Shown here: positions 1 to 11,790 of the stretch, in pieces
How positions within the stretch are numbered: the stretch's first letter is position 1
Layout of the letters: every line of letters starts with the position of its first letter
Assembly: GCA_946122785.1 (NCBI GenBank)
Contig: CAMGYJ010000009.1
Span: 30,973,633-31,037,632 of the forward strand
DNA length: 64,000 bases
DNA from: Linum tenue
Lineage: Eukaryota; Streptophyta; Magnoliopsida; Malpighiales; Linaceae
Direction of reading: 5' to 3'
The notes under the pieces: model-generated
Told to the model about the DNA's origin: nothing
What the model saw: the letters and a program-made list of their open reading frames with translations, nothing else
The model's database searches: none
Program-made: the position numbers and the translations under genes

Positions 1-62
1 AGAGTTTAATTGGCTCTGTTTTTTGAAGTCTAAGAGATCAGAAATCCGGTAGAGAAAAAAAC

Positions 63-2271
63 ATGGAGTGGAGTGCTTGTCTAGATGAGTACGAGAAGCT
101 TGTTATTAGGATGACTACTCCGAGGTTCGTATCTCTTCTTCTTCTTCCTTTCCCCCTCTTTCTGGGTTTTTTTTTTTTTGTTCCCAAATTTGCTGTGTCT
201 TTTCTTTCCGGGCTAAATCGTTCAGTTTCGTTCATCTGGGTTAGCCTCCCTTTTCCGTTTTCCGGCGAATTTTCTCGCCGAACCCACTTCAGCGATTAGC
301 GCGGCGGTGGGTCGGTGGATTTATAGTTTAATTTTTGACCCAGTCTCTGTTTTTCTTCCTTTTGCCCTGTTTTTTCAAATTAATTTTCCTTCCAGTTTTC
401 TATTCCGACCTCATGGGTTCTGGAATTTCAACTAATTTTCTCTCCGTGTAAACGCGTCCCCTGAATTTCTTCGCTCTCTGACTTGATCCTTTTTCTCTTC
501 TCTTCTCCAATTTACAGGGTAGTCATCGACAATGCCGTTTGCCCAACTTCCACCGTCGTCAAGGTAACAATCATTCATTCAAAACCCACCCAAGAAACAG
601 AGCTCCACCCTTCTCCCCAGTTATCGCTTCAAGCAAAAGAAATTGACTAATCGGACCATTCTACCTCTCTCTCTCTCACTCTCTTTCAGGTTGACAGTGC
701 TAGGAAACATGGCATTTTACTCGAGGCAGTTCAGGTCCTCACGGATCTCAACCTCTCCATTAAGAAAGCTTACATCTCCTCTGATGGAAGATGGTTCATG
801 GACGGTGAGCCTTCCCTTTCTTTCCTTCTAAAACCCCCCTTTAATGGCGTACTTTTTCATCCATGTTCGGTTAAAATCCGTTGATTAATTTTCTTTCCCC
901 TAATTTCCGATTCCTTTTTCTCTCTGCAGTGTTCCATGTAACCGATCTTAATGGAAACAAGCTAACCGACGAGAGCGTAATTAACTACATCGAGCAGGTA
1001 ATTAACAGTAATTAGATCGCGTTTAATCCGTAATCAACACGGCAAATTAACTGATCTTGTTAATATGGAATTGGTAATCAAATTTACATCCCCTTTTGCT
1101 TGCGTTACAGTCTCTGGGCTCTTTTCACTACGGCCAAACCAACGATTTCAGCGGCTCAACCGCTCTGGAACTGACCGGAACCGACCGGGTCGGGCTGCTC
1201 TCTGAGGTCTTCGCCGTGTTATCCGACCTTCAATGCAGCGTCGCCGACGCCAAAGTCTGGACTCACAATGGCAGGATTGCTTCCCTAATCCACGTCACGG
1301 ACTCCAACTCCGGCGCCCCGATCGAGAACGTTCAACTGATCTCTCTAATTGAGGCCCGATTGAGGAACGTGTTGAAGGGGGACAACGACATCAGGAGCGC
1401 CAAGACCTCTGTTTCGATGGCAGTCACACACACCGAGAGGCGGCTTCACCAGATGATGTTTGCTGATCGCGACTACGAGAGGAAGCCCATTTTGCAGAGC
1501 GTTCCAACACATTCTCCCGTGGCGGTCACTGTCCAAAACTGGCTCGAGAGAGGTTACTCGGTGGTGAACGTTCAAGCCAAGGATCGTACTAAGCTGTTGT
1601 TCGATGTGGTCTGCACTTTGACCGACATGGGGTACATTGTGTTCCATGCCACTGTCAACACCATTGGAGACAGGGGATACATGGTAATGTTCTGCTCCAA
1701 TTCTTAATCACAATAGACTACATGAATGGAGTTTTTCCATTGTTACATGTTTGTTTAAAATTTCTAAATTTGTGGATGGTGTTCTTGCTGGCAGGAATTT
1801 TACATTAGGCACCAAGACGGGACTCCAATCAGCTCGGAGGCCGAGAGGCAGCGAGTGATTCAATGCCTAGAAGCTGCGGTCGAGAGAAGGGCGTCGGAGG
1901 GAGTGAGGCTCGAGCTGTCCACGCCAGACAGGCAGGGCCTTCTGGCGGACGTGACAAGGACATTTCGAGAGAACGGGTTGAACGTGACGAGAGCTGAGGT
2001 GTCGACGATGAAGGAGACGGCTCAGAACGTGTTCTATGTTACGGATGTGATGGGGAAACCGGCGGATGGGAAGATTATCGAGTCGGTGAGGGAGAAGATA
2101 GGGTTGAGTTGCTTGCGGGTGAAGGAACTGCCGCCCCTGGTGTACCACAAGGAAGGCAGGGAGAGGGACGAGCAGGCGGTTGGTGGTGTGGCTGGGACTG
2201 TGCTGCTGTCGTTGGGTAGCATGGTGAGGAAGAATCTATACAATTTGGGGTTGATTCGATCTTACTCATGA
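63..2271 (+). CDS. ACR8: ACT domain-containing protein ACR8-like, six exons
   Basis: Exons are 63-124, 518-563, 690-804, 930-997, 1111-1683 and 1795-2271. All introns are GT-AG and the joined frame is 1341 nt (446 residues plus stop), close to the Arabidopsis ACR8 length. Four ACT repeats are visible, at about residues 34-105, 114-185, 247-325 and 326-400; each opens with the 'DRxGLL'-like turn (DRVGLL, DRTKLL, DRQGLL). The start reads [17 protein letters not shown] and the end reads NLGLIRSYS. Both ends match the ACR8 branch of the plant ACR family rather than ACR4. ACR proteins are thought to be regulatory amino-acid-binding proteins; no catalytic domain is present. Intron 2 carries a CT-rich tract at 661-688. 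The window starts only 62 bases upstream, so the promoter is not visible. The gene looks intact. The ACR8 assignment is based on remembered family sequence; a close paralogue cannot be excluded. Confidence 0.93.
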
Positions 2272-4409
2272 AGGAAGCTAGCTAGTTGCAATTTGGGTTG
2301 GGAATTGGGATATTCTTTGCTTGAGGTTTGTGATTTGTGGGTTTGTGTACATAATGAGAAAAGGGTTTGGAGGTCAAGTGAGTGGGGAATTTGGTGATAG
2401 TAAGTAGATGTAGGGGTTGGGGTTTGGTTGGTTCATTAGATAGGAGATAGAGAGAAAGGAAGAGGGAGAAGGGGAAGATCCATCTTATTAAGGAGTAATG
2501 TATTCTTATGATTCTTTCAACCAAAGAGGGAAAAGAAGGGGTTAGTTTGAAGGTGAAGATTTGATAGAAGATTGGGGGAAAAGGTGATTATGGGTGTCTT
2601 GTGAAGATGAAGAATTTTAGTATTATGGGGGAAAAGAAAGGATTGTAGGGTTAGATTTGGAGAGATGTGGATGCTGCTTCTTTAGGTAATTAGGTCACAT
2701 ATATATTATATGAATGAATAGAGGGAAAAGAGAGAATCACACATTTGTACATAACGAACTTATGATAATACTAATGTTAAGAGTTTGATGAAAGTTGATA
2801 ATGATTGTTTTCCTATACATTCTTATTCTTGCTTCCGTTGGTTCTGTATGATGAAATCCTATAATGATATGAGGACTGAGGAGGCAGGTCCTACAAAATA
2901 ATTGGAATTAATTAACATGGATTTCAGTCAAGTTTAAATTTGAACTTGTGTGATGAGGATTTAAGGTTTGAATTTAACCCCATCTATACAAGTTATTTAC
3001 ATATATTATTCTTATTTTTTTTTTTTGGTTTAGAAGAGGTGGCAAAAAGTGGTGTAGCGGCCCTCAACTCGAACATTGGCTTCTGTATGATACTTTGGTA
3101 ATCTCTACTTCTCGAGCTGTTCATGATATGAGTTAGGGCGCTTATCCGTCTTTCTAAAAAAAAGTGGTGTAGCTTACATTATTAATCAATTGCAACTCAT
3201 AGGCTCCAAAAACATTATATAAGCCAATATGCTTAATTAGATTCTAAAGTTTTAGTAGTAACATGCAAATCTAAAGAATGTGTAATACACATAACATGGA
3301 TATTAGCGAGTTGTTGAATTAGGTAAAACTGTATTCACAAAATAATCCCGAGTCCTTTTTTAGAATTATCTTCCTCAACTCCAACTTCTAGACCAGTTTG
3401 AGATGGAACGAATCATTTTCCTTCTCTGCTTTGATGGTAGATAAAAGAGTGTTATTCTTATTGTTCTCTAGATGCTCATCCCTTTTGTTTCCTTCTTTTC
3501 TTGTCATTAAATCAAGCTGCAAAATTCACATGATAAAGTGAGACTTTGATCCTTAGAAAAGAGGAGTTTTGGAGGTTGGGACATGATGGGTGGGAATTGG
3601 GATGGTGGTAGATGCATAATGGTGGCAAGAAGTAAGGAATAAGGGAATAATATTGTAAGTAAGGGGAAAGGGGCTGGTAATGGAGTAGGTAAAAATATAG
3701 GTGAATCTGAAATTAATAGTGAAAATGACCTTTCTTTGCCCTTAGCAAGATTGCAGCTTCCATATACAATTATACATCATACAGGCAGCTGGCTGGGCTT
3801 ACTTTAACCACAGTCCCACACTTGTAATTCCAAGTCCATAGTTTTGGCCAAAGTAGGCAATTTCAAGTAAATTTTCTAGATTTTTTCCCTCCATGATTCA
3901 GTTAATTGCAAAACCAATAAGTAGAGAAAATTGTTATAGCAATTGGGGAGAGGTAAAATAGGGTTTGTTATAGAGAGGGAGTTGCAAGAGAATCGAAAAT
4001 ACTTCCATCTAATTTTTTTTTTATGTCGCTGTACTATAAAATCTATGAAATGTATGAATTTTATTGGTGAATAAGCTATGAAATTCAAGATGTTACCATT
4101 TGTAAATTAAGAGTTTCACTTACCCACGGTCCTTTCATTTGGTGGTATGGCTAGCAAATTTGTTGCTCACTTTTGAGTTGTGACAAACTTTTCAGTAAAT
4201 TTAGACCGACTAGTTACGAAACAATCACTTCATTAATCTATGTTTAGATTTGTTGTGCATATCATCTAAGATCGATGAGCCTGAGCATCCAACTAACTTA
4301 TACTTGGACAAGTCTATCTTTGAAGAACCGAACCCGAAAAATATGTAAATGAAGCTAGAGGGCAAATACTTTTAACTTCTCTGAATATAAGTGGAAAGGG
4401 GGCGAAGGT
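2272..4409. other. Intergenic, ACR8 3' UTR and AT-rich DNA
   Basis: The first few hundred bases are probably the ACR8 3' untranslated region: they are purine-rich, with possible AATAAT-type polyadenylation signals. After that I see only AT-rich sequence without supported coding potential, apart from the small retroposed insert described separately. Confidence 0.6.
3059..3158 (+). mobile_element. Short retroposed insert (5'-truncated LINE or SINE tail) with 15-bp target duplication
   Basis: A block of about 100 bp ends in a run of eight A's at 3156-3163. It is flanked by the identical 15-mer AAAAAGTGGTGTAGC at 3044-3058 and 3159-3173. A 3' A-tail followed by a long direct repeat is the signature of target-primed reverse transcription. 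The insert is too short to identify a family, and I saw no tRNA-like A/B boxes, so a 5'-truncated LINE tail or a SINE fragment are both possible. Confidence 0.7.
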
Positions 4410-5517
4410 TCCTTAACTAAGAATACTATTTTAATATATTAAAGACGCAAGTAAACCTCAAGCGAGGTTACTGTTCCTCACGACAAAATAGGGCCTTACA
4501 ATTTTGCCTCGGTACTGTTCATAAGAATTTTTATTCCCTACACCCAATTTCACTATAAGCTCTTTTTATATATAGTTCAACCATTTTATACCGCTAAAAT
4601 CGCCAACTAATTTGGGTTTGGTATTCTTTATTTTCGGTCTTCTCGATATTTCTGGTCCTCTCAGCCGGCGTGCTAGGGTTTCTTAAGCATTGTTATTTTT
4701 TTGTATGATGAAAATTCCTCAATTATTAACGTTACTGCACACATATCCCATATATCCAATTTCCACCGTAAACCCTTTTTGATATATAGTTCGTTGTTTG
4801 ACCACATTACGAGAGATCAATTAATAAAATGTAGTACTTTGTGTAACTTGATTTTATTGTTAGATCACACATTACGAAAGATATAGATAAAATTACTTAT
4901 AAGAGATACATACATTACAAATACATTATGTAAAGTTTATGGAGGGATAGTTATTTCTTAGTTATCAATTACAAAAAAGTATTACATAAGTCTTTTTATA
5001 ATGATTAAAACTCTACGTAAACCTAACTTGATTAATTATTAGACCACACATTAAGGATGAATTTCATAACATTGTTCTATAAGAGATACGTACACTCAAA
5101 ATACATTATATAAATAAACATTATCAAGGGATAGTTATTCTTAGTTATCAATTACAGAAATACAACATAAGTCTTTTGTAATGAGTAAAACTCTACGTAA
5201 AACTAACTTGATTTCATTATTAGACCACACTTTGCATAGTATTTACACAACAACATTATTTAATAGTTACATAAATCACAAATATATTACATAGAACTTA
5301 CTAAGGGATAGTTATTTCTAATGATCATTTGTACAAGCTTATGACGTAATTCATTCTCACTGATCCAGACACTGCGTAAAAGTTATGAATATAATTATGA
5401 ATATAACTTATCCGGATTTTGAGAATTATTTGATTTCAACTAAATATATTTATAAATAAATTATATTTTAAATATAATTAGTTTCTTACCGCTGCAAAGC
5501 GTGGGCCAAAAAACTAG
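4410..5517 (+). mobile_element. Non-autonomous Helitron relic
   Basis: The 3' end is convincing: a short GC hairpin (CGCT-GCAA-AGCG near 5490-5501) is followed by an A-rich spacer and a terminal CTAG at 5514-5517, with T as the next host base. The proposed 5' end TCCTTAACTAAGAATAC at 4410 resembles plant Helitron 5' ends (TC, then TA-rich, then TATTAAAG). However, the preceding base is T rather than the expected A, so the left boundary is uncertain. No Rep/helicase coding is visible. The interior contains 180-bp tandem repeats. Confidence 0.55.
4840..5385 (+). repeat. About three tandem copies of a 180-bp unit inside the Helitron
   Basis: The marker TAACTTGAT followed by TTAGA(T/C)CACAC starts at 4844, 5024 and 5204, an exact 180-bp spacing. 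The units also share AAGGGATAGTTATT and CTCTACGTAAA blocks. The last unit decays near 5385. Copies are diverged by eye, so the array is old. Confidence 0.8.
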
Positions 5518-5829
5518 TATCTTATAATTAGGGCTATATTAACGGACCAGATGCACTTCAAACGCTAGAAATCAATCGAAAAAGATAGTCTATTAATCTG
5601 CGAAAGAAGCTTACAGATATCGCAATCCAGAAAGTAGTCAAATTAAGCAGCCAAGAAAAAAGATTCAAATGTGAATACAAGAGACAACAAGGTAAGACCG
5701 AAGACAACTACAATTGTCTTGACCATCTTCTTCGAGGTGGTGGGGTAAAGCAATATGCATAGAACACAGCATCACAAAGGAAACAAATCAAACTCACCTT
5801 TCCATCCTAAAATTGATCCTTATTAGAAT

Positions 5830-6466
5830 TAGGGGTGAAAATGAGCCGGGCTACTCGCGAGCAACTCGAGGCTCGAATCGGGAAAAACTCGTTCGAAACT
5901 CGACTCGTTTACTAACGAGCCAAGTTTGAGCTTAGCTATGTTCAACTTGCGAGCTAGCTCGACTCGGTGGCTTGTTGAGCTCAACTCATGAGTTGGCTCA
6001 TTTAGAGAGATGTCTCAACATTGTGGTTTGAAAGCCAACTTGATCACCAACTTATGGACGAATCGATCTAATTTGGACTTTCATTCAAAAAATATGCCTT
6101 ATTTTTAATTCTATAAAGAAATTATGCACAAAATTGTTTCGATACTATGACATAACATGATTTGAACTAGTTAAAAGTTATTAACTAAACAATGTGACAC
6201 CTACAAATTATAATATAAGATTAATTAATGTTGAATATTTGATTTTTTTTTGTCGTTACATCAATCACATATACCATACCATACACCATACAAAATGAAT
6301 GTATGAAATACGATCTAAGAATTTAGTAAACAAGCCTACCTCGAACTCGACTCGACTCGGCTCGTTAATAAATGGCTCGAGCTCGAGCTCAGCTCATTTG
6401 TTAACGAGTCAAGCTCAACCTGGGGTAAAACTCAGCTCAGTTCGACTCATTTAATTTGCAGCCCTA
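5830..6466. mobile_element. hAT-type non-autonomous element (637 bp)
   Basis: The left end is TAGGGGTGAAAATGAG and the right end reads in reverse as TAGGGCTGCAAATTAA, giving imperfect terminal inverted repeats. The 8-bp direct repeat ATTAGAAT flanks it at 5822-5829 and 6467-6474, as hAT transposition produces. Sub-terminal regions are full of GAGCTCGA/TCGAGCTC motifs in both orientations. No transposase is encoded. Confidence 0.85.
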
Positions 6467-6474
6467 ATTAGAAT

Positions 6475-9070
6475 ACTACAATTGTCTTGACCCTCTAGAT
6501 ATGTTGACGATTGTATGGGAAATAACCTGTTTTCCCATACTGACATTTTATATTATTTGGCTAACTGTTTGATCAGTGTTAGTCGTTTTAGGATGAGAGA
6601 AATTTAACAAAGAGGTAAATTTGTGAACAATACAATCCTAGATGGACAGATTTTATATGCCATATATAGTAACTAGATGCGGATGTTTGAGAAAAATAAA
6701 AGAGTGAGGGAACAAATTAAGTATATAACTAAGTTTTAGTGGGTAATTTTTTTGTTGGTATATTTCGGTTGAGTTAGTGATGAAACCACAAACATATTAT
6801 GGTTGCTGATCAAGAAATTAATAAACTCATTAATTGGTTCATTGTCCCAAAATGCAGAAAGTCAACGATAATGATCAGTTTGCCATTAGCCACCCAACAC
6901 AAAGAACAAAACCGACAACTGCGGTTTTTCTTTGCACATGCAGTAGTAAAATGGAATTGTGATGTGAATTTAAGTAGTTCCATTTTTCCATCTCTCGTAT
7001 CGTATGAACAAAAGCTGGCGTTGTCGGTTTTGGTGGCGCCCAACTAAAGATTCTCGTGGTCCAGCGAGCAGGAATTCTCTTGGATATATAGCACAAGAAA
7101 AGGCACACAACTAATCCGATGAACTACTAAATGGTTTGAGACAAATTAAGGAATCATAGATATGTGCTTATTCCAAGGCTACATTACCTAAGAACAATCT
7201 ATATATAGCTTGCAAATGCAACTGCAACTTGTCTAGTTTCTATCCATCCCATGCAGTTATGAGCTGTGATAGTTACAAGGGCGATTGCACCAACGTGTAT
7301 GGACTACTCTTTCAAAATTTTCCAGAATTCTCAAGTTGGCCTCGGTCATACATTAAAAGTAAGGGAGAAAAAACGACACACTGAAAACTTTTGGGAGATT
7401 CAAACTGATCCCCTCAAAGTTATCATTCTGTCGTTGATACGGTCGCTATACAAATGATACCTAAGTTTGCAATTACACTAACAACTAACAAGCCCAAAAT
7501 GGATCGATCACACGAAATATGTAATTTACTAATTTATGTGAATGGAATAGTTGAAATCCTAGCGAGACAAACCATGTAGATATATAAGTTCAACCTTAAT
7601 CAACAACATCTATTAGAGGAAGCCATTAAGAAATACATACAGTAAGCACAAATCAACAAAAAAGAGGTTTTAAAGGGGAATCCATTGCAGAGATTGAAGT
7701 TCACATACAAATTTTAGAAGGCTAGGGAAAGATAAAAAAGAAATAAAGGTGAAGATTCAAAGTGCATCCATTACACAATATGTACATATAGTCATAAACA
7801 ACCTGGCTAGCTAGGGCTTGGAATCTAGAAATGACATGTTGACAGACAGACTCCACTTTCACAAAGAACCGCCATAAATCTTCCATGAAAATTGGAATAT
7901 ATATGATCATATGGATAGTGATCAATAGATTTAACCCTGCTTAATGATTTGGTAGGCTTGGCATAAGAGATTGCAGAATTTGTTCTTTTACACGTGTGGA
8001 TTTAAGCTAGCAAATATAGTATCGCTACTTAGCTGCATGTGCGTCGAAATTCTTTCCAACTCACCATCTACGTAAATTTGTTTTCAACAATAAATACTAT
8101 ATTTCGAAGAGGGAAAATGACACTACCAGTAGAACCGAGATCGTAACTAAATCTTTAATTAAGGAAATTCAACTCACTTAACAAAAGTTTTATATTCACA
8201 ATTCCCCATCTATCTTTTCACTCAAGGCTCAATGAAAGACATCTTTTTAGTTTTTATCCGTATGCTATGCACTAATAGCTAATAGTCATGATTCTTAGTC
8301 TCAAAACACTTATCATCTTCAAATGTACAGATGAATAAAATATATTCATAAAATTTCACGAAACCTATCAATTTTTGGAAGCTCTTTTTTGCTGTTATTC
8401 TTCTTTCGATACATGCCAATGAATAAGTTTTAAACCACCTGACTCCAAATACTTTGTATTGATTAAGAACGTGATGCTAATTAGTTAACACAACAAAAAC
8501 ATAACATAAAACAGAACTGGCATCGTTTTCTGTCCTGTTGATATAATCTCCAATTATCAATAGCTAATTGGTTCTTTCCGTAATAAACTACATGAAATCA
8601 AAGAGCTTTTTGACCATCACTTTGACCGTCGACCGTCGTGCACGGCCAGGCGGGAGCAGGTATGGCGTTGACCATTCTCACTTAATTCCTAGCAAACTTT
8701 TCTTCTATTCCACACACAAAAAACTGTACATTTTGTTGTTGTTGTGTCAACTAATTTTCATTCACTGCCTTTTTCCAATTAACTAGCTAGTGGTTGACAT
8801 TCTTACAAGTCAACAAAAACATATATTCCCCACATCACCTAACTAACTAGCTAGTAGATAATCTCATCGATGATTAATTTGACTCTGAGAAAGGCCGGAC
8901 GACATTAATTAATTTGTTCCCTATAAGCAAATGTTAAATAATTTGGAAATATCAAATATGTCAACTATTGAAGGAAATGGATAGACACCGGCCGGCCGGA
9001 TTCATCATATAAAATTTGGCCGGCGGCTTGGGCCCGCCGGTGGGTGGTTGCCATGACAATATCAAGTTTC
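6475..9070. other. Intergenic, no supported gene
   Basis: The sequence is AT-rich with no exon-like coding stretch recognised. There are two small GC-rich patches at about 8624-8665 and 8988-9046 (CCGGCCGGCC and nearby); no function can be assigned from sequence alone. Short open frames on both strands near 6800-7100 overlap each other and match nothing I recognise. Confidence 0.5.
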
Positions 9071-9075
9071 TTTGT

Positions 9076-9456
9076 TGTTAGAATATGACTTTGAAATTTA
9101 AATTTGATTTGAGTTTGTTTTGTGTTTTGGGCCTATTTTGTTTGGGTTTGAGTTTGGGCTTTGTTTTGGCATTTTCCTTGTAGGTTTGAAAAATGTGTTT
9201 GGTTTTCTGTTTGGGATTAAGAGAAGAATTCTATAAATATACTTCACCACCCTAATCTGTTGTAAGGTCAGTCGGGTTAGTTTGTTTGGTTTGTCAGTTT
9301 GGAATTTGGGTTTGTAACCTGTACTCTCCTCAAATTAGTGAAATTTGTTCTCCTCTGCCCGTGGATTAGCTAGCACACATTGTGTTAGTGAACCACGTTA
9401 AATTTGTGTTCGTTTGTGTTGGTTTGGATTATCGATTTCACGCTTCTGTTCTGACA
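9076..9456 (+). repeat. 5' LTR of copia element 1
   Basis: It starts with TGTTAGAATATGAC and ends with CTGTTCTGACA. A TATA box (TATAAATAT, 9232-9240) lies mid-LTR and would serve as the element promoter. It matches the 3' LTR over its full length. Confidence 0.95.
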
Positions 9457-9458
9457 AG

Positions 9459-9470
9459 TGGTATCAGAGC
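9459..9470 (+). other. Primer-binding site (initiator tRNA-Met)
   Basis: TGGTATCAGAGC lies two bases after the 5' LTR. This is the standard plant copia primer-binding site, complementary to the 3' end of initiator methionine tRNA. Confidence 0.95.
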
Positions 9471-9816
9471 TTTTGGTTGCGGTTTTGGGAATTTGGCGCT
9501 GGACTGAAGTTTTGCTTTGTGGAGTTTGGTTGGAGTTTGTTTGATAATAAGAATGGTTGTTATCAGTATGAAGATTGAGAAGTTTACCGGAAGAAACAGT
9601 TTCAGTTTGGGCAGATTAAGATGCAAGCACTGTTGAAACAACAAGCTTTGTGGGCTCCGTTGTCTGGAAAATCAAAGAAGGAAAGCATCTTAACTTATAT
9701 TATGGCCGTTGTGGAGCAAGTTTTTGCCACGTAGGACAATGAAATATCCACAATTTTCCATGTCATTTTGTCATTTTTAACATTTTAAGTTATTAGTTTT
9801 AAATAAAATTAAATAG

Positions 9817-10050
9817 ACATGTATATCAATCATCATGACCAAGATTTGAACCTGTGACCTGTGAGGTCAAACTATCATCATTTCAAATGTTCAACCACTA
9901 GGATAAAGTATATTTGATGCTATTAACCACAACAAACATGTATATCAATCACCATAACTAAGATTTAATCATGCAACCTACAAGCTCAAACTGTAATCAT
10001 TTCAAATTTTTAACCAATAGAATAAAATATCTTTCATGCAAATAATCACA
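9817..10050 (+). repeat. Two tandem copies of a 119-bp unit in the Helitron
   Basis: ACATGTATATCAATCA starts at 9817 and again at 9936. The following text (CCAAGATTTGAACC.. versus CTAAGATTTAATC.., then CATTTCAAAT) aligns through the second copy with moderate divergence. Confidence 0.75.
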
Positions 10051-11619
10051 ACTATTTTTTACCCAATAGAATAGCTTTCACGGTTAAAATTTTATATTCT
10101 ATTTTTTAGCATTGATAAGAAAATCATTAACATCTACAAATAAATTATTTTAGTTTATAATATGTTTCATAATTGTTTATAATTTCTAACAAATAATTAA
10201 AAAAATCCAAAAAAGCATAAATTTAGTTGGTACACAATTATAAACTTTTACATAGTTTGACATGTGATTTTCTTTTAAAATTGAAAAATGAAAAGTAAAG
10301 AATAATCTTCTTCCGCATTCAAGAACACGAAGAATTTAACATTTTATTTGTACGAACTACTATAAATATCTGAACCAATGTAGATATGTTGCAGTTTGTT
10401 AGAAAATACTTACTATAAATATATGAAATATATCAACATAGTTCAGTCATATGGTACATTGATATATACACAAAATTTCATGTGTTTAAGAAAATCACTA
10501 GACACCAATGGTCACCAAATGTTTTTTTGTAGATTTTTCAAAACCAAATTATGATTATATGGTTTAAATATGTTTGTGACCAATTGGTGAAAGAAGTTAA
10601 AAAAAAGTCATGTACATATACATAATGCATTTGTCATTTTTAGGATTGAATTTGACATTTCTCAAATATTAAAATGATATCATTATCTTTTCTTTTATGT
10701 TAATCCGACTACTTTCTCTTTTCATTTTCTGTACGTCATTAAATATTCTTCCATGCACAATTATAATTCCTTTCTTTTTTCCTAATGTAATTATAATTCT
10801 TTTCTTTTTTATTTTTTGACATAAATTCCTTTCTTTTTCATACATGAGTGTAGATGTGCAACTTTGAGTCATATTCAGATGAATAACACCTAAGTTAAGC
10901 AAGATTTTGTAAACGAATCTTAAACTATTGGATATATGATGGTTGATATGTAAATAACTATTTTAATACTTACTTAATATGACACCCTAATACATATTGA
11001 CTATTACTGTTTTTAGTAACCAGTTATACTCGCCGTACAGCCTTACTCATAAGATAATGATCTATATTTTCTCCCTTACCTTTAAGAGTGTAGCTCAAAA
11101 TGACTTATTGTCCCTCCCATTGACCATGGCAGAACATGGAGTATTCAGTTTTCCGTCACCCACCTCTCAGGCCTTCTGCTTTAACTTAACTGTCAAGATA
11201 CATGCGATACGCTATATCTTATTTAGTCAAATAAACATCCATTCATCACCACATGCCATATCACATTCATCATCTCAAACTCAAAGAATTTCATACATCA
11301 CAACATAAGGACCATCACCCAGCCTCTTGATAACTCAATGTTTAAACATGTATGCATCAAATATCACATCATACTGGCATTACCATGTAACCCTTGTCCC
11401 AACATAGCAAAACATCATATCATCCAATCTTAAATCATTGTATAAAACACCATAGAAAACCATCATCATCGACATGCACATTTCATATATCACATCATAG
11501 AAAGTCATCACTTAACCACATCATAAGTAATATTTATACAAGGATTCAATCACATACATGGTTAGGTTCATTGCATTTTACATCTTAATTTGCCAAGTAA
11601 TACATTCCTCGGGTAGTAT

Positions 11620-11790
11620 AGTAGATGTCATGCATACCACCACAGATCGTACCTAGACTGGTGTCCTATAAATCCACTGCGGGTCATACCCTAACCCATG
11701 TCATGTATACCAGGGTGGGATGTACTCGGACCGGTGTCCTATAAAATCAATGCAGGATCATATCATGACGATGTCCTGTAAATTCAGTTA
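11620..11790 (+). repeat. Short degenerate direct repeats in the Helitron
   Basis: The phrase TGGTGTCCTATAAA or a close variant recurs three times (about 11661, 11731 and 11770), each followed by a CACTGCGGGTCAT/CAATGCAGGATCAT-like stretch. Spacing is irregular, so this is a degenerate minisatellite-like patch without clear function. Confidence 0.55.

Noticed and set aside
63..299. Open frame reading from ACR8 exon 1 into intron 1
   Set aside because: Family comparison and a good GT-AG intron show that the frame beyond 124 is intronic.
6799..7108. Overlapping open frames on both strands
   Set aside because: No recognised domain, no exon context, and frames on both strands suggest chance.
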